Source of the DNA: Triglochin maritima | Taxonomy: Eukaryota > Streptophyta > Magnoliopsida > Alismatales > Juncaginaceae | Direction of reading: 5' to 3' | Length of the DNA: 64,000 nucleotides | Assembly: GCA_963682175.1 (NCBI GenBank) | Contig: OY821770.1 | Location: 12,058,501 to 12,122,500, forward strand | Shown here: positions 32,000-43,926 of the stretch, in pieces | Layout: each line of letters starts with the position of its first letter | Numbering within the stretch: the stretch's first letter is position 1 | Notes under the pieces: generated by a model | Databases searched by the model: none | Told to the model about the DNA's origin: nothing | What the model saw: the letters and a program-made list of their open reading frames with translations, nothing else | Translations under genes and position numbers: made by a program

Positions 32000-32990
32000 G
32001 AAGATTGGAGAGATAGATTCAAGAGAGAAATGAAAGAGAGAGAGTGAATGATTGGAGAGGGAGAAATGATAGAATAAAAGAGTGGAGATGGAGAAAGGAG
32101 AGAGGGAGAGAGAAAGAAGGATGAGAGAGAGTGATAGAGTGGAGAGAGAGATAAAGTGGGATGAGAGAGAGTGAAAGATTTGATAGAGAGAAAGGAGAGA
32201 GAGTGAAAGAGTTGAGAGAAAGAAAGAGAGAGTGAAAGAGAGAGAGTGAAAGAGTGGAGAGGAGAAAGGATGGAGAGAGATTCATGAGAGAGAAAAAAAG
32301 TTCCATTTCATAAAGAGAGGGGAATGAGAGAGTGAAAGTGTGGAGAGAGAGAGGGATGAGAGAGAATGAAAGATTGGAGAGAGAGTGTAAAAGAGTGGAG
32401 GTAGAAAGGAGAGAAAGGAGAGAGAGAGAGAGAGAGAGAGAGATTCGTGAGAGTGAGTGAGTGATGAGAGAGAGAAGTTGTGTTCGTGGAGAGAGAGAGA
32501 GAGAAAGAGAGAGATGAGAGAGAGAGAGGGATGAGAGAGAAATTCATGAGAGAGAATGAGTGATGAGAGAGAGAAAGAGGTTGCATTTCGTGGATAGAAA
32601 AATGAGAGAGAGCGAGATGAGAGAGAGAGAAAGAGTGGAGAGAGTGGTCTGAGAGAGAGTGAAAGATTGGAGAGGGAGAAAGGAGAGAGAGTGGAGGTAG
32701 AAAGGGGAGAGAGAGAGAGAAAGATTCAAGAGAGAGAGGGAAAAAAAGGTTCAAGAGAGAGAGAAAAGAAAAAGATTCAAGAGAGAAGATTCAAGAGAGA
32801 GAAAGGGAAAGAGTGGTGAGAGAGAGAAAAAGATTCAAGAGAGAGAGTGAAAGAGTGGAGAGGGAGAAAGGTGTGTGATGAGAGAGAGTAGTGAGAGAGA
32901 AACAGGGATGAGAGAGTGTGTGAAAGAGATGAGATAGATTCGAGAGAGAGAGATGGATGAGAGAGAGCGAGAGTGAAAAAGTAGAGAGGG
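32000..32990. repeat. Polypurine arm of the fold-back element
   Basis: A/G-rich inverse of the left arm (GAGAGAGTGAAAGAGTGGAG, GATTCAAGAGAGAG). The polarity switches at about 31999-32010 within CTCTCCACGAAGATTGGAGAG. It is roughly 350 bp shorter than the left arm. Confidence 0.9.
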
Positions 32991-33239
32991 TTAGACAATT
33001 TGATTTTTTATGGGATTTTTTCTGTTATAATTAAAGACATTTGGATTTTATAAGGTTTAAATTGCAAAATTTTTAACGCCGTTGGACGGTAACGGTGACG
33101 GAGTGAGATCTACTAACGACAGAGGTGTATATCAACAAATAACATTGGATTACATATGCACATTAGAAAATAGCAATATTTGGCTAATTAGCTCACTTGA
33201 GAGGTGCACAGTGGTAAATTATTGCGGTTGTTTTCAATG

Positions 33240-33730
33240 ATACGCCCGATCATCCATCTTATCTTATGAGGTGAGTTGTGATTTTAAATTTGAGTAGTCT
33301 GACAGCTGCTACTCTAGATTTGTGCATACCCAGGGGGGTTCAATCATAAGATCTGAGGATATGATTATACCTTCATCCAACTGCACGAAGCACCGAGAAC
33401 ACTGTAGGTTGGTTGTTGTGTTGGAGGTGTGATAGACAACGCACTGGGTTGTGGTATGTTTTGGTACGCGTTGGATTGGCTGAGTCAACTTCAATTGCCA
33501 CCATGCAGACATGTGTGTGGTTTGGATTTTAAGTTGGGATAATTTTTGGTTAGTGGACACGACGCTGACGTTCGTCCCAAGTGGGATTTTAAAGGGGAAA
33601 TTGAACCCTAAAGTTTAAATAGTTTAAATTATATTGTGGTTGGATGTGAACGTAAATGGCAATATGTTGTTTCCGTGTATAGGAACCGTGAAGAATAGGA
33701 TTCTTTGATGACGTTTTGCTTTGATAATCT
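33240..33730 (-). other. Distal upstream flank of GRP copy C
   Basis: Resumes homology to 25200-25510 of copy B (TGAGTCAAC, GGATGTGAACG.AAATG, AGGATTCYTTTGATGACG). Separated from its gene by the fold-back insertion. No coding region. Confidence 0.5.
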
Positions 33731-33901
33731 TACGTACAAGGTTGTATTATTATTTGTCTATGATAATTATTTTTAATATTTTTTATGCATGTGTTGGAAA
33801 ATAACTTCATTTTTTATTATCTTCTACTTTTACCATTTTTCATTTGTATTTTGACAAATTTCATCATTCCATTCTCAACATGTGTTCATTTTATTTAATT
33901 G

Positions 33902-33932
<31 letters not shown>

Positions 33933-35140
33933 AAGTTATAAGACTCCTAAACTTCATGTAACTACCACCATCTGGTAAGCTCAAAAAAATGGTGTGTATC
34001 TACTATCTAGAAGTGATGAGAAGTAGGAATAAATGAATAAATGACTTATGAGTGGTGTAGAGTTTTATAGACCCATCCAACACACTAACAGACCTACTAC
34101 AACTCGAACCAATGAGAATTCTAACCAAGAAAATTCAATTTCTAAGAATTTTTAACTCATATATTAAAATCAAGCACCTTTGAGCTAAATCATTAAATTA
34201 AGTCTAGTATTGAGCCATTTGTTCAAACCAATTAAGCTCCTTTGAACTCAATCACCTAAAATTGAGTCAGGGTCCTTGGACCAATTGATTTACTTATTTA
34301 AATCAAGCACCTTAATTTCAATCATTCAACCAAAAGAAGGGAAACTCCCAGAAGGCCGACTGACTCATTTACATTGAGCTCATCCAACCTAGGCCAAGCT
34401 CCTTTAAGCAAATTGACCTAATTTGATTAATCTAACACCCTCGAGATCAATGGACACTTTCAATTTGGAGTAATATCATAAAAAATCATTCAGTTTGGGA
34501 GTCTGTATTTTGGCATTTACGTCTTAGTTTTTCAACAAACAAGCCTAAACACCAACGTAGATATCCCGAACAGATTTTTGGTGTTAGAGGTTAAGGTTTG
34601 ATATTGTGTTTCGGCGACGTTTTTGTTTATAAATAATATTTTGCATAGCTATCTCTTTGTCCTTATTGTTTGCAAAAAGAAAGGGTTCAACTTTTTCTCT
34701 AACACATTTCCCATTACGATACTATTGATTCGCAGGAAAATAACATAGAAGTGGAGGAATTGGACTTCCAGAACGAATTCTGGTTATTGATTTGTAGGAA
34801 AACTTAATGAAATTTTGGAAGACAAGTTTCAAGAGTTTCACAACCTTATAATTTTATACGTTGTACGACTTTCTCAACTTTCACTCCAAAATTAAGTCAT
34901 GGAACTAGAGTTCCAAACGTTCTTTAGCTTCCTCCAAACCATTCACACATTAAGATAATATTGGTTTGTAGGAAGTGGTGGAAAATTCAGAACTCGATTT
35001 CATGTCTTCCCAAGAAACTATGGGGGAAATTGTTGGAATTGTCTCCGATTCTGACAAAATTTGGAGGCCAAAGTTGATGTGTACAAGTGAAGATAAACCC
35101 AATGAAGCGTAAAGGAAAGAAACGTGAAGATAAAGGTGAA
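33731..35140. other. AT-rich, no gene seen
   Basis: Contains a TA microsatellite at 33907-33933. 34100-34470 has repetitive AATTAAGCTCC / CAAGCACCTT words of unknown nature. No domain is recognised in any frame. Confidence 0.6.
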
Positions 35141-36062
35141 AACTGTTTGACAATCGGTCGGGCAAGAATTGAACCCGAAAGTGTTGTCAAGAATTGACCA
35201 TTGCTGGTCTACTAGAAACGAGCGACCATTTCGGAATTCCGTTAGACCGTTTAGGTGCAATTTCGAATCGAGATTATGCCATGCATTTTTCGATCGACCG
35301 TTCAGGATGAATGATCGGCCATTTTTTGGGTTGCTTGTGATCTGATTTTGAGGCTCTCTTTAGCCTTGTTTTGAGTTATCTTTTTGAACTTTGGTTAGTT
35401 GGTTTGTAGACCAATTTGAAGGGCGAACTTGAGTCAATTTTATGAGCCAAATTGGAGTGGCTTTGAGCCACATTGGAAAGGGTTTAGGGACTTGTAAAAA
35501 AATGGAGTTATAACCATTATGTTCTTAGTCCAAAAAAGGGGTCATAAGAGTGGAGGCAAGCTTGGAGAAGAGGAACCCATCTAGGGTTTGGCCTCTTGTC
35601 CACCACCTAACCTTTGGGTTGGATTCTCCACTTGGGTAGGGTTAGCCACCAAATATGAGTGTTTCATGAAAGAGATCCTAGAGATGGAGAGGCTAAGTTG
35701 AGTGATGGAGAGAACACATTGTCTCCATCTTGTAACCCTTTGATTGGCTTCCGGTTTGGAGGTAAGATAGTGGAAGGAGACCCAAGAAGTCTCCATGGGG
35801 ATGTAGTTATGCCGAACCTCGTTAAATATGTGTTATGTGGCTTACATATGGATTGGTTGTGATTTGTGCTTGTGCTACATATTGTATGTTTTCTTGTGAT
35901 AATTGTGCGTTTGAATGGCTTGGATGACTTGGTTGTTGTATGCTTCATCGAAATTTCCGCTGCTTGATTTTGGTTGGTTGATTGGGTTGGACTCAATGTG
36001 TTCAATGTTTTGTCTAAGAGTCCATTTGTGGGAAATTAGATGTGCTTCACACCCAACAGAAG
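35140..36062. mobile_element. Possible LTR relic with decayed CGACCG motifs
   Basis: 35150-35330 contains AATCGGTCGGGC, GAGCGACCATTTCGG, TTAGACCGTTTAGG, TTTTCGATCGACCGTTC and GATCGGCC, which look like decayed members of the CGGTCGACCG arrays in the LTRs at 1371 and 56298. The segment ends in CACACCCAACA. No LTR borders or coding region could be fixed. Confidence 0.3.
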
Positions 36063-38280
36063 TCATTACTTATGTAATTTTATAAGGGTTTGAAACTCAT
36101 AGAACTTAATTCCAGAATTATTTAAGTTTTTCTACAAACCAACTACCAAAATATTTTAGAAGTTAGTTTGGTCCCAAACTATTTTCCTACGGACTAATCA
36201 CACTCCTAACCTATAAATGCAATATCATTTTCATATCCTTTATTTGCCTGATGCTAATTATCACTTGGTAAATTTACATATAACTTGTATTTTATCCACA
36301 TCATATTGTTTGTCTTATACTAATTACATTAATTTCACTTATTTTTAGTACCACATTTATTTATTTTGCAATTCATTCACAAAATAATAGTAATTTTCTT
36401 GTATTTTACTCTACCACATTAAGTTTTGCATTGTAATAAATACATGTAATTTCTTGGGTCCTCCATAGTTTTACTTTTCGGAGACAATTGCTTAAGTCAA
36501 ATCCCAAGTGATTATATTTTAAATTACATTTTTTTTCTTTAAGCAAGCAGTAATTCGATAAATTTAAAGGTTTGGCTATGAAACCATAGCTAAACACGGA
36601 TCCAAAAACATACAGCCGTTTAAATGAAGTACAACACATTAGGCTCATGACTAAAAGATAACCAAACTAGCAGCTAACAAAGTGTTTGACCATGTTGGGT
36701 TACGCAATAAAAGAGGCCATGAATTTTGTTTAGTGGGACGGAAATATAAAGGAAAAAGATTAATAATATTTCTAAAAATATTAGAATTAGTCTCGACAAG
36801 CTTTCATATTTTGAAAACAACACATGATTGTCTCATCGGTAATTTTACCAAGTAAATCATTTATAATATAAGCTACCAAATTGTCGTTCGATGATTTTTT
36901 ATTCGATTGCACAAACGGTTATTAACAATATTTGTTGCCAAAAATGATCTTTCGACGGTTGGAGGTTGCGTTTTTGTAAATGTTGCAATGATCCATATTT
37001 TTTTGAACTTATAAATATCATCCACTTTCCCTACTTCCTCTATACTTCTCAAACAAAACAAAAAAATTAGCGAAAAAACTCCAATGTAGTTGTTAGCACT
37101 CGTGAGTATCTGTCAACTTGTTTTTACAATGTCACCATTCGTACGTCGTCAATGTACTAATAAACACAATTTCAATGTTATTATTACAAATGCAACAACA
37201 CCTAGCTGAGTAAATTTATCAGTGATCAATTGAAATAGTTGGTTAAAAAAGTTAAATTTGAAATTTGAAAATCTTTCAAGATAGGTACATATGCACTGCT
37301 TTGCATTTGATTTATTTTTTACCAATATGTTCGGTATTTTGAATTCTACCAATATGTATACAAGTTTCTAAACTATAATATCAAAGCAAAAAAAAAACAT
37401 CATCCAAACTAATATTAGATTGTCATAATTTCAAATTTAACAAAACTCGGAATATATTCGATCATATCTAAAACAAACATCTGTCACAAGGATTTTGAAC
37501 ATGTAAAAAATTCACAAACAACAAGCTCGTATGTCAAACCAAACATCATGTGAGTCAACAAATTCTTGTCACATAAATAATTAAATATATCATATATAAA
37601 CCATTAAAAAAATTAATTTAAGTAATGAATTAAAGCTAACAAAACATCAGCAAGTTAAAAAAATAATTAGAACTTGTAACAAATATGCCCTAATAGGAAA
37701 ATTCGAGATATGGAGTGGAAATAAGGAAGTTACCGGGGACAATTTGAGAATAAATTTTGAGTTTTGCAAAACACTAGTCTGAGTTGGTGTTTTACAAACC
37801 TCAAATTACAAGCTAAAAAAGCAACCTAAAACTCAAAACTCAACCTTAAGAAATATTATTTGGATGATAAAAAAATAATTATTGAGGTTTACAAAACTCA
37901 AAACTCGTCCAAACATCAAAACTTAGTCAATCCAAACACACCTTAAGCCTAAGGGTGAAGAATGAAGTAACTGTGCATTCAAGGGTGGTGCAAGAAATTG
38001 AGACCATGGGTCAAAATTTGCAAGGCCGATCAAAAAATAATTGAGAATTAGTCGGTTTGGCTATTTGGAGTATGATTAGGTTTTAAGTGGTTAAATAAAT
38101 ACTCATGTACAAGATTGATATGAGAAAATCTCATCGACCTATCCTACAATATTCAGGCATAGGTGGGGTCAAAATCTAAAAGAACGAAAAATCCAGAAAA
38201 ATTGAAATTCTGAAAAGTTTTTTACAAAATGTGAGAAAATACCAAAAATTGCCCGACCCTGCTCAATATGTAACACCACC
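36063..38280. other. AT-rich intergenic stretch, no gene seen
   Basis: No protein family or RNA gene is recognised. 37745-37930 holds inverted GAGTTTTGCAAAAC / GTTTACAAAACTC words that may be a decayed MITE. 38281-38441 is probably 3' UTR of the PAO gene on the minus strand. Confidence 0.55.
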
Positions 38281-38441
38281 ACCGACCACGTAAAAATTCT
38301 GTTTATCATGTACACAGGTTGACGAATTTGTAACATACATTTCATCTTCAGTGGCTCTAGATCACAGCTAAACCTTTTACAATATACACATGGTTAATAT
38401 GCATGATACAACAGCTTCACATGTAGATCCGCCTTACTTTG

Positions 38442-41400
38442 TTAATCGATCTCCGAGTGGACGTAATCTACATAAACGAACTTACTTTGGAGTTCGTGCA
38501 ACATATAAGCTAGGTCGGCGCAAACAACTGCAGCTGCTGCCAGGAGAAGGGAACCGATCTCTGCTGGCAAACCGACGGCAGCACAGAAAACAACAGCTGC
38601 TCCTATGAACAAATTCTCGCCTGTCTGAAAAGCTTCATAGGCTTTTCTACATGATGAGCAAACCAGAGTATGCTGCTCAAATCTGTCTAGCATCTGCAAA
38701 ACTTAAACATATCAGAAGAGCTTCAAAAAATCCAAAATATGACCAACAAAATAAAACCAAGAAAGAAGGTAACAACTAACAACAATAATAAACTCATGCG
38801 CAGCTACAGAAATGAGACCTATTACCTGGTGCTTTGATAGAACAGTCGAAGGCAAAGGCTGTTGGCTTGTGGAACCAAACCACTGTGGTTGGCTCTTGCC
38901 GTGGCGCCTAAACCAATTTCGAAAAGCCAAAACTAAGCGATCTGCCTGAGTGGGGGTGAACGTGAGTTTTGTGTACTGCTGATTCGCATCAAGAGAGTCC
39001 TCTATGGCTTTAGAGAGAAATATCTTCTCTTGCCCTTGAAGGACAATCATGTCACCATCGTAAACCAAATTGGAGATCCAATGCTCATACCAACGAGGTA
39101 CCACCTACATTTTTAGGATAGAATTAGACATTGAATAAGAAACTTCATTATGCCATACATGCAAGATTTTAATTAGTTGTGATCTTATAGAGTGATTATA
39201 AACCATAATATGATGCCAAAACCTACTCTTGAATATGAATAGCACAGCCATATTCTATAAGGCCATTAGATTATCCGTAACACAATCTAATCCATAAAGC
39301 TATTACATTGCCCACTGCTACCATCTGATAAAATAGAAAGGCCAGGGATCAAACTGCACAGGAGTAAAACTGAAATTCTTTTAAATTGCATTAAAAAATA
39401 GCAATCAGTTTGCCCAAAACGTATTGAAAGATTCCAATCCCTAAAAATTTCATGTAAACGAGGTTCAACATTAAGGTTTTAAGCGTTCGCAAAAATCTGT
39501 GCAAAACAAACTTTATCATCAGAATCTGTTTCAAGAACCCAAAACTGAAAGGGAAAAAAATGCACCTGCCACCAAGCTTTGCCAGGTACTGTGAACGGGA
39601 AAAAGTTCCTGGCACTGCACACGATTGAGCGGGTCTTTCCTGGGGCCATCGGAATGTTGAAGGAACAAATCCAAATAACCTAAAGGTAGTTTAGTGTTGA
39701 TCTCTATCCTGAAGCAATGTGCCTTTATGAGAATACATAATTGCAATATATTATATCACAAATAGGAAAGTGAATGAGTTCAATTTTTTTGTTATAAAAA
39801 AGAGGGAAATTGGCAAACTGCACCATGACAGCTAAGAGATGGCACATACACAATCATCCCAGTTGAGCATGCGCAACTAGAAAATGGACTAGCAGAGAAC
39901 TCAAAATTTCTCATGCTTTATGCTGCGTAACACGATTTTAATATTTATGTAGGTGAGCGGATGAAGACTTTCCTGATAGGCCAAGAAAAATCAGCTTCAC
40001 TGACAATTGAAGCAGAAATTGTGGAGTTTCTGATTTGTTTGTGAAAGGGAATATGTAAAAGTTCTGGAGATGAACCATTTTAACTAGTTGATATTGAACA
40101 AATATCTCGTAATAGGAGTTGTGATTCAGCGATATGTCAAATTTGATCACCTGGTGTAACCAAGAAGGATGACAATTTACCAGGTAAGTTCGACAACTGC
40201 AATATTCCAATGGTGATAGTGAAAACTCACTTGTTCATATTATAACAAGGTGCAACAAATTTTGAATAAATGGAAGGACTTCCTGCACTTGATGCAGCAA
40301 ATCCCCAAGCACCACTTTCTTCCATCTTAAAAGGCAAAGGCTTGGCTCGGTCTCTTCTCCCAGTAACCTGTATGGCAACCATTGGCAAAATAGAGGACCA
40401 AACAATTTAATCTATAAATATTTTGTCAATCGATAAATATTTATCAATATAGAGATCCTGAACTCAGGATCCCAAAAGGTGGTAAACATGTAAATCTGAA
40501 AAGATTGATTAATATGCAATTAGAACATGTATATGTAGATATCATTTTTTTCAAATCCTTGAGCCAATGATGCTAAACCAACCTCAAAGGAATAAATAAA
40601 TCATGTCTCTCTGCGGATCAACTCCTCTAATTGTAAACCATCATTTATGAACCTTATTGACAGAAATTTTGCATATTTGACGCCATTGGTGGCAATTTTT
40701 CCTATTTTAGAAATGAAATAATCTCGAGTCTAAAATCTTGACTCGGTTGCATGCAAATGCAACCTCAAAGCTGCCATACCTCCAAGATTTTTAAAATTAT
40801 AGTGTGAAGACAGGTATAGAAGAAAGAAACTAAATTATTCCTCTTACTTTTATCAATATTGACTTTTTTAAGTACAGGATACTACAGATGTAGACATCCA
40901 TCAGCATCTTGTATTATCTGCAGCATCTAGTACCTTGCTGGCCAGGTCAAATTTAAATTCTACAATATGCATAACATCCATATTTCTTAAACCAAAATGC
41001 AGATATAAATGATTTTTCTCCCATTTGAAATTTTGAACATTACCTTATGGTGCGCAAACTCAATATGTGAAGGATCTGAGACATTCTCCACGAGTGTGTC
41101 GTAACCATAGTACAACTCCCTTTGTATTGTAACCGTTGCGAAATTGGGATCATTGAAGACACCTGGCAACCTAGACAAAACGCAAATCACCAAAAAAAAT
41201 TATAATAAACAATAAAAAGATAACATTTCCACCGTAAAGGAAAACAACCAAGACAAGTATAGATACTCACATAAGAGGTTGTGTAGACCTAGCTTTCTCC
41301 CACTCTTTCTCATCAGGCCACACAAAAAGGAGGCCCTGAGAAACCAAAGTAGGCAGTTTGATGGCACATGCCCTGGGTGAATTCACAGCCCGGGCTTCGG

Positions 41401-43003
41401 GCCCTTCAGCTTCTGCCTGTGGGATCCTCCTGCACGATCCATCTCCGTCAAACGACCAACCATGGTAAGAACACTGCAGCCAACCATCCTCCTCTATCCT
41501 CCCCTCCTGCAACCAAAATCCCAAACCCCTTCAAAGTTCAAACCAAACCTCGCATTTCAAATCAAACAAAACATAACCCTTCATCCTCGTCACAACTGCA
41601 AGTCCAAACCAATTCTCATCAAATCGAAACCTTATATCGCTACTCAAATTAAACCAAAACTCATTTAATATCAAATCCAAACACTGACTCTAATTAAACA
41701 AGAACTCAAGATAATGTCTTTCATCGAACCAAACCATCAATTAACATAAGACCAAGACCCCAATTCACATCAAACCTAAATCCCCAATCTTACAGGAGTA
41801 AAATCCCATTTTACATTAAACCATAACTCCAACCCACTCCAGCTCGAAACCCAAACCCACGTCAAATACATCCTCATTAAAAAGACTTGAAAAACCCAAC
41901 TCTAAATCAGCTTTCCCTTCGTATTCTTCTGCTCTCTTTTATTAATTTAATCCTTTTATAGATAAATAACCGAACTTCAACAGGCCAGGAGCATATCAAC
42001 AAGTAGGCAAGCGCCAGCACAGACCCAAACATGCCAAATAAAGTTCATTTTCTGCTCCCAAACTTAACAACTATCACTATACAATTTTACATAAAATTGT
42101 AAGCTTCTTTAATTCTAGCATTAACACTTGAATAGTCATCAGATCATTTAAATTGGACAGATCTACCAAAACAAACCCTTAATTCCACCAAACCACCAAA
42201 AGATTGAATTTTTACAGAAAGCGGCGCAAGCTGGTGCGACACTTATTGTAAAACACAACCCAATCACCCGAGGAGGGTCCTTCAAGAAAACAACTCTAAA
42301 CCCAAACTCACATCAAAATTCAATTACAAACCAAATTTCACATCAAATGCAAAATCCAATTCAAATAGCCTCAAAAATCCAACTTTAGCGACCTATGCTA
42401 ATTACCTACTAAAGGTTTCAAACCAATCATTGGTTGCATCTTAAATGTCTATATTACTGGGAGGAATGAACACCAAGCTAACATATATCACACTTAATTC
42501 CACCAAACCACCGAAAAGATCGAATCTTTATCGGAAGCGGAACAAGCCAATGTGAACAGTAAACGTCAAACACGACCCAATGACCCAAACTCACATCAAA
42601 CACAAACCAAACTTCACATCAAATTCCCTAAAACTTCCAACTTTTTCCATAAAAAAAGACAGAATCTTCACCGAAAGCGGCGCAAGCCGGCGCGGGCACT
42701 TATCGTCGAACGCTACCCACTCCCCGGACTTGGGATCCTTCCAGAGGACGATATCCCGATTGAGCAGCTGGAAAGGCGTGGGCTTGGCGGGGTCGAGGTC
42801 CTCGACGAGGGCGACGGGGTACCAGTGGTCCCTCCACGAGAACGACGACGAGGGCTCTTCGTCCTCGGGGTCGTCCACCGGGTCCGGAGACGGGGGGAGA
42901 AAAGGGAGAAGCGGTTAGGGTTATGGTTAGGGTTTGGGAGGAATTTGGTGGTGGAGTGGAGAGTGGAGAGGAGGAGGGATGGGGAGAGCGACGATGATGC
43001 CAT
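38442..43003 (-). pseudogene. PAO: Pheophorbide a oxygenase (PAO/ACD1), seven exons, probably inactivated
   Basis: PAO is a plastid Rieske monooxygenase that opens the pheophorbide a ring in chlorophyll breakdown. Exons on the minus strand: 43003-42672, 41506-41271, 41170-41044, 40367-40231, 39708-39566, 39104-38826, 38693-38442. All introns are GT..AG with consistent phases. Visible parts: chloroplast transit peptide (MASSSLSPSLLLSTLHSTTK), WRDHWYPV, Rieske half CSYHGW (exon 2), the mononuclear-iron region NVSDPSHIEFAHH (exon 3), KLTFTPTQADR (exon 6), the C-terminal CSSC motif and two hydrophobic helices (exon 7). Three defects: the transit peptide and WRDHW are in different frames (a C run at 42892-42897 is one base off); the first Rieske motif reads CPRR where the family has CPHR (codon 42690-42692); exon 5 lacks about 17 bp after KLPL (near 39680), shifting the frame to an early stop. 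Sequencing error could explain single lesions but hardly all three. Confidence 0.88.
42213..42592 (-). repeat. Two decayed copies of the PAO exon 1 end inside intron 1
   Basis: 42213-42285 (GAAAGCGGCGCAAGCTGGTG, then ACTTATTGT) and 42523-42592 (CGGAAGCGGAACAAGCC) both align with 42666-42745, the 3' end of exon 1. They are accompanied by repeated flanks (AATTCCACCAAACCACC at 42181 and 42497; CCAAACTCACATCAAA at 42303 and 42586). The exon end has thus been duplicated in tandem within the intron, then decayed. Confidence 0.7.
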
Positions 43004-43450
43004 TCGAGGAGTAACGACTTGGACTTCGAGATTGTTATTATTATTTATATTTATATTGTATTGACTTTTTTTAAAATAATAATATCTTTTTATTATTGGT
43101 GGGGTTAATTTTAATTGTAACTTAGGTCACAGTTAGCTTCTTGGTGTTCGATTTTCTCTCTTTCTGTCGGGACAATCCAACTCCTTATAAAATCTTTAAT
43201 CATTATTTAATCCACCCAAAAACCATTATCTTGGAAAAAATTAAAAAAAATTAACACAAGGGGTTGGTTTCTTGCCCACCGGTTGAGTGGGTTTTTCTTT
43301 GGCGTTCGAAAATGGCCTCCCATTAAGGGAGACCTTAGAATACCACAAACCACTAGTTATGGGTTGTTACGGGAGTGAGACTTAGAATTTAACTTGAGAC
43401 TTCTTTCAACGGTACATGAACCACTTGAGATACACATTGAGTGTTTTAAA
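43004..43450 (-). promoter_or_regulatory. PAO upstream region
   Basis: Between the PAO start and the Copia insertion at 43459. On the minus strand a TATA-like GATTTTATAAGGAG lies about 180 bp before the ATG, too far for certainty. The Copia LTR inserted about 450 bp upstream of PAO, which may have affected its promoter (inference). Confidence 0.4.
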
Positions 43451-43458
43451 ATAATATC

Positions 43459-43688
43459 TGTTGAGAATTCCAAAGGTTTTCTAGATGATTCACCTTCCTT
43501 AACCCCTAATAGTTTAAGTAGGTTTTACTCTTATTAATATGATGTAATTCCATTTATTTTGGTTGTAACTCTTACTACATCCTCACCCTATATATATATG
43601 GGACTATTGTATATATTTGGTTACAAGATAAGAAATACATACCTCTCTCAATTTCTCAATCTTTCATCTTTGGTTTGTTTGTTTTACA
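43459..43688 (+). repeat. 5' LTR, Copia element
   Basis: TG..CA ends. It contains CCCTATATATATATGGGAC (TATA region, 43587-43605). The LTR pair differs at a handful of positions. Confidence 0.93.
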
Positions 43689-43705
43689 ACACGTTATTAG
43701 CACGA
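43689..43705 (+). promoter_or_regulatory. Primer-binding site, Copia element
   Basis: ACACGTTATTAGCACGA directly after the LTR. The closely similar ACACGTTATCAGCACGA is common after plant Copia LTRs. Confidence 0.75.
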
Positions 43706-43926
43706 AATGTTCTACCGCTAACAATAAAACATTTGGTGTCACTCAAGCTTCAAGGTAACAAATCCATGTGTTTGATTCGCATGGCCATATACATAATTTC
43801 TCTCGTTTACTTATCCAAAATTATTTGCTTTTATCATAAAAAAGGAGAGGTTAGAAAGGTGATTCCATCTTGCATGATTAATAAAGAAATCATGTTCAAT
43901 CAATTGAGGAATTTACATACACATGA

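Larger units (their letters stand above)
30407..33225. mobile_element. Giant fold-back element, Mutator-like (2.8 kb)
   Basis: Left terminus (TTTGGGTAATTTGTTATTTT.GCACCTCCCAAGTGA..) and inverted right terminus (GCAATAATTTACCACTGTGCACCTCTCAAGTGA..) are homologous for about 250 bp, to the shared words TCAAATTGTCTAAC and CTCTCTACTTTTTCAC. Flanks carry the exact 9-bp duplication GGTTGTTTT (30398-30406 and 33226-33234), the size made by Mutator-like transposases. Inside, the left arm to about 31999 is almost pure pyrimidine (CTCTTTCACTCTCTCTC, CTCTTGAATC units), and the right arm is the purine counterpart. The whole is therefore one long hairpin. No transposase. It sits in the upstream flank of GRP copy C. 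Confidence 0.85.

Noticed and set aside
30811..32998. Ser/Leu/Phe-rich and Arg/Glu-rich open frames of 60-148 codons
   Set aside because: Products of the CT/GA low-complexity hairpin arms, with no start context, no domain and mirror copies on the other strand.
38390..38608. 72-codon plus-strand frame
   Set aside because: Antisense of PAO exon 7 and its 3' UTR.
42552..43064. 170-codon plus-strand frame, and 42580-42918
   Set aside because: Antisense shadows of the GC-rich PAO exon 1.
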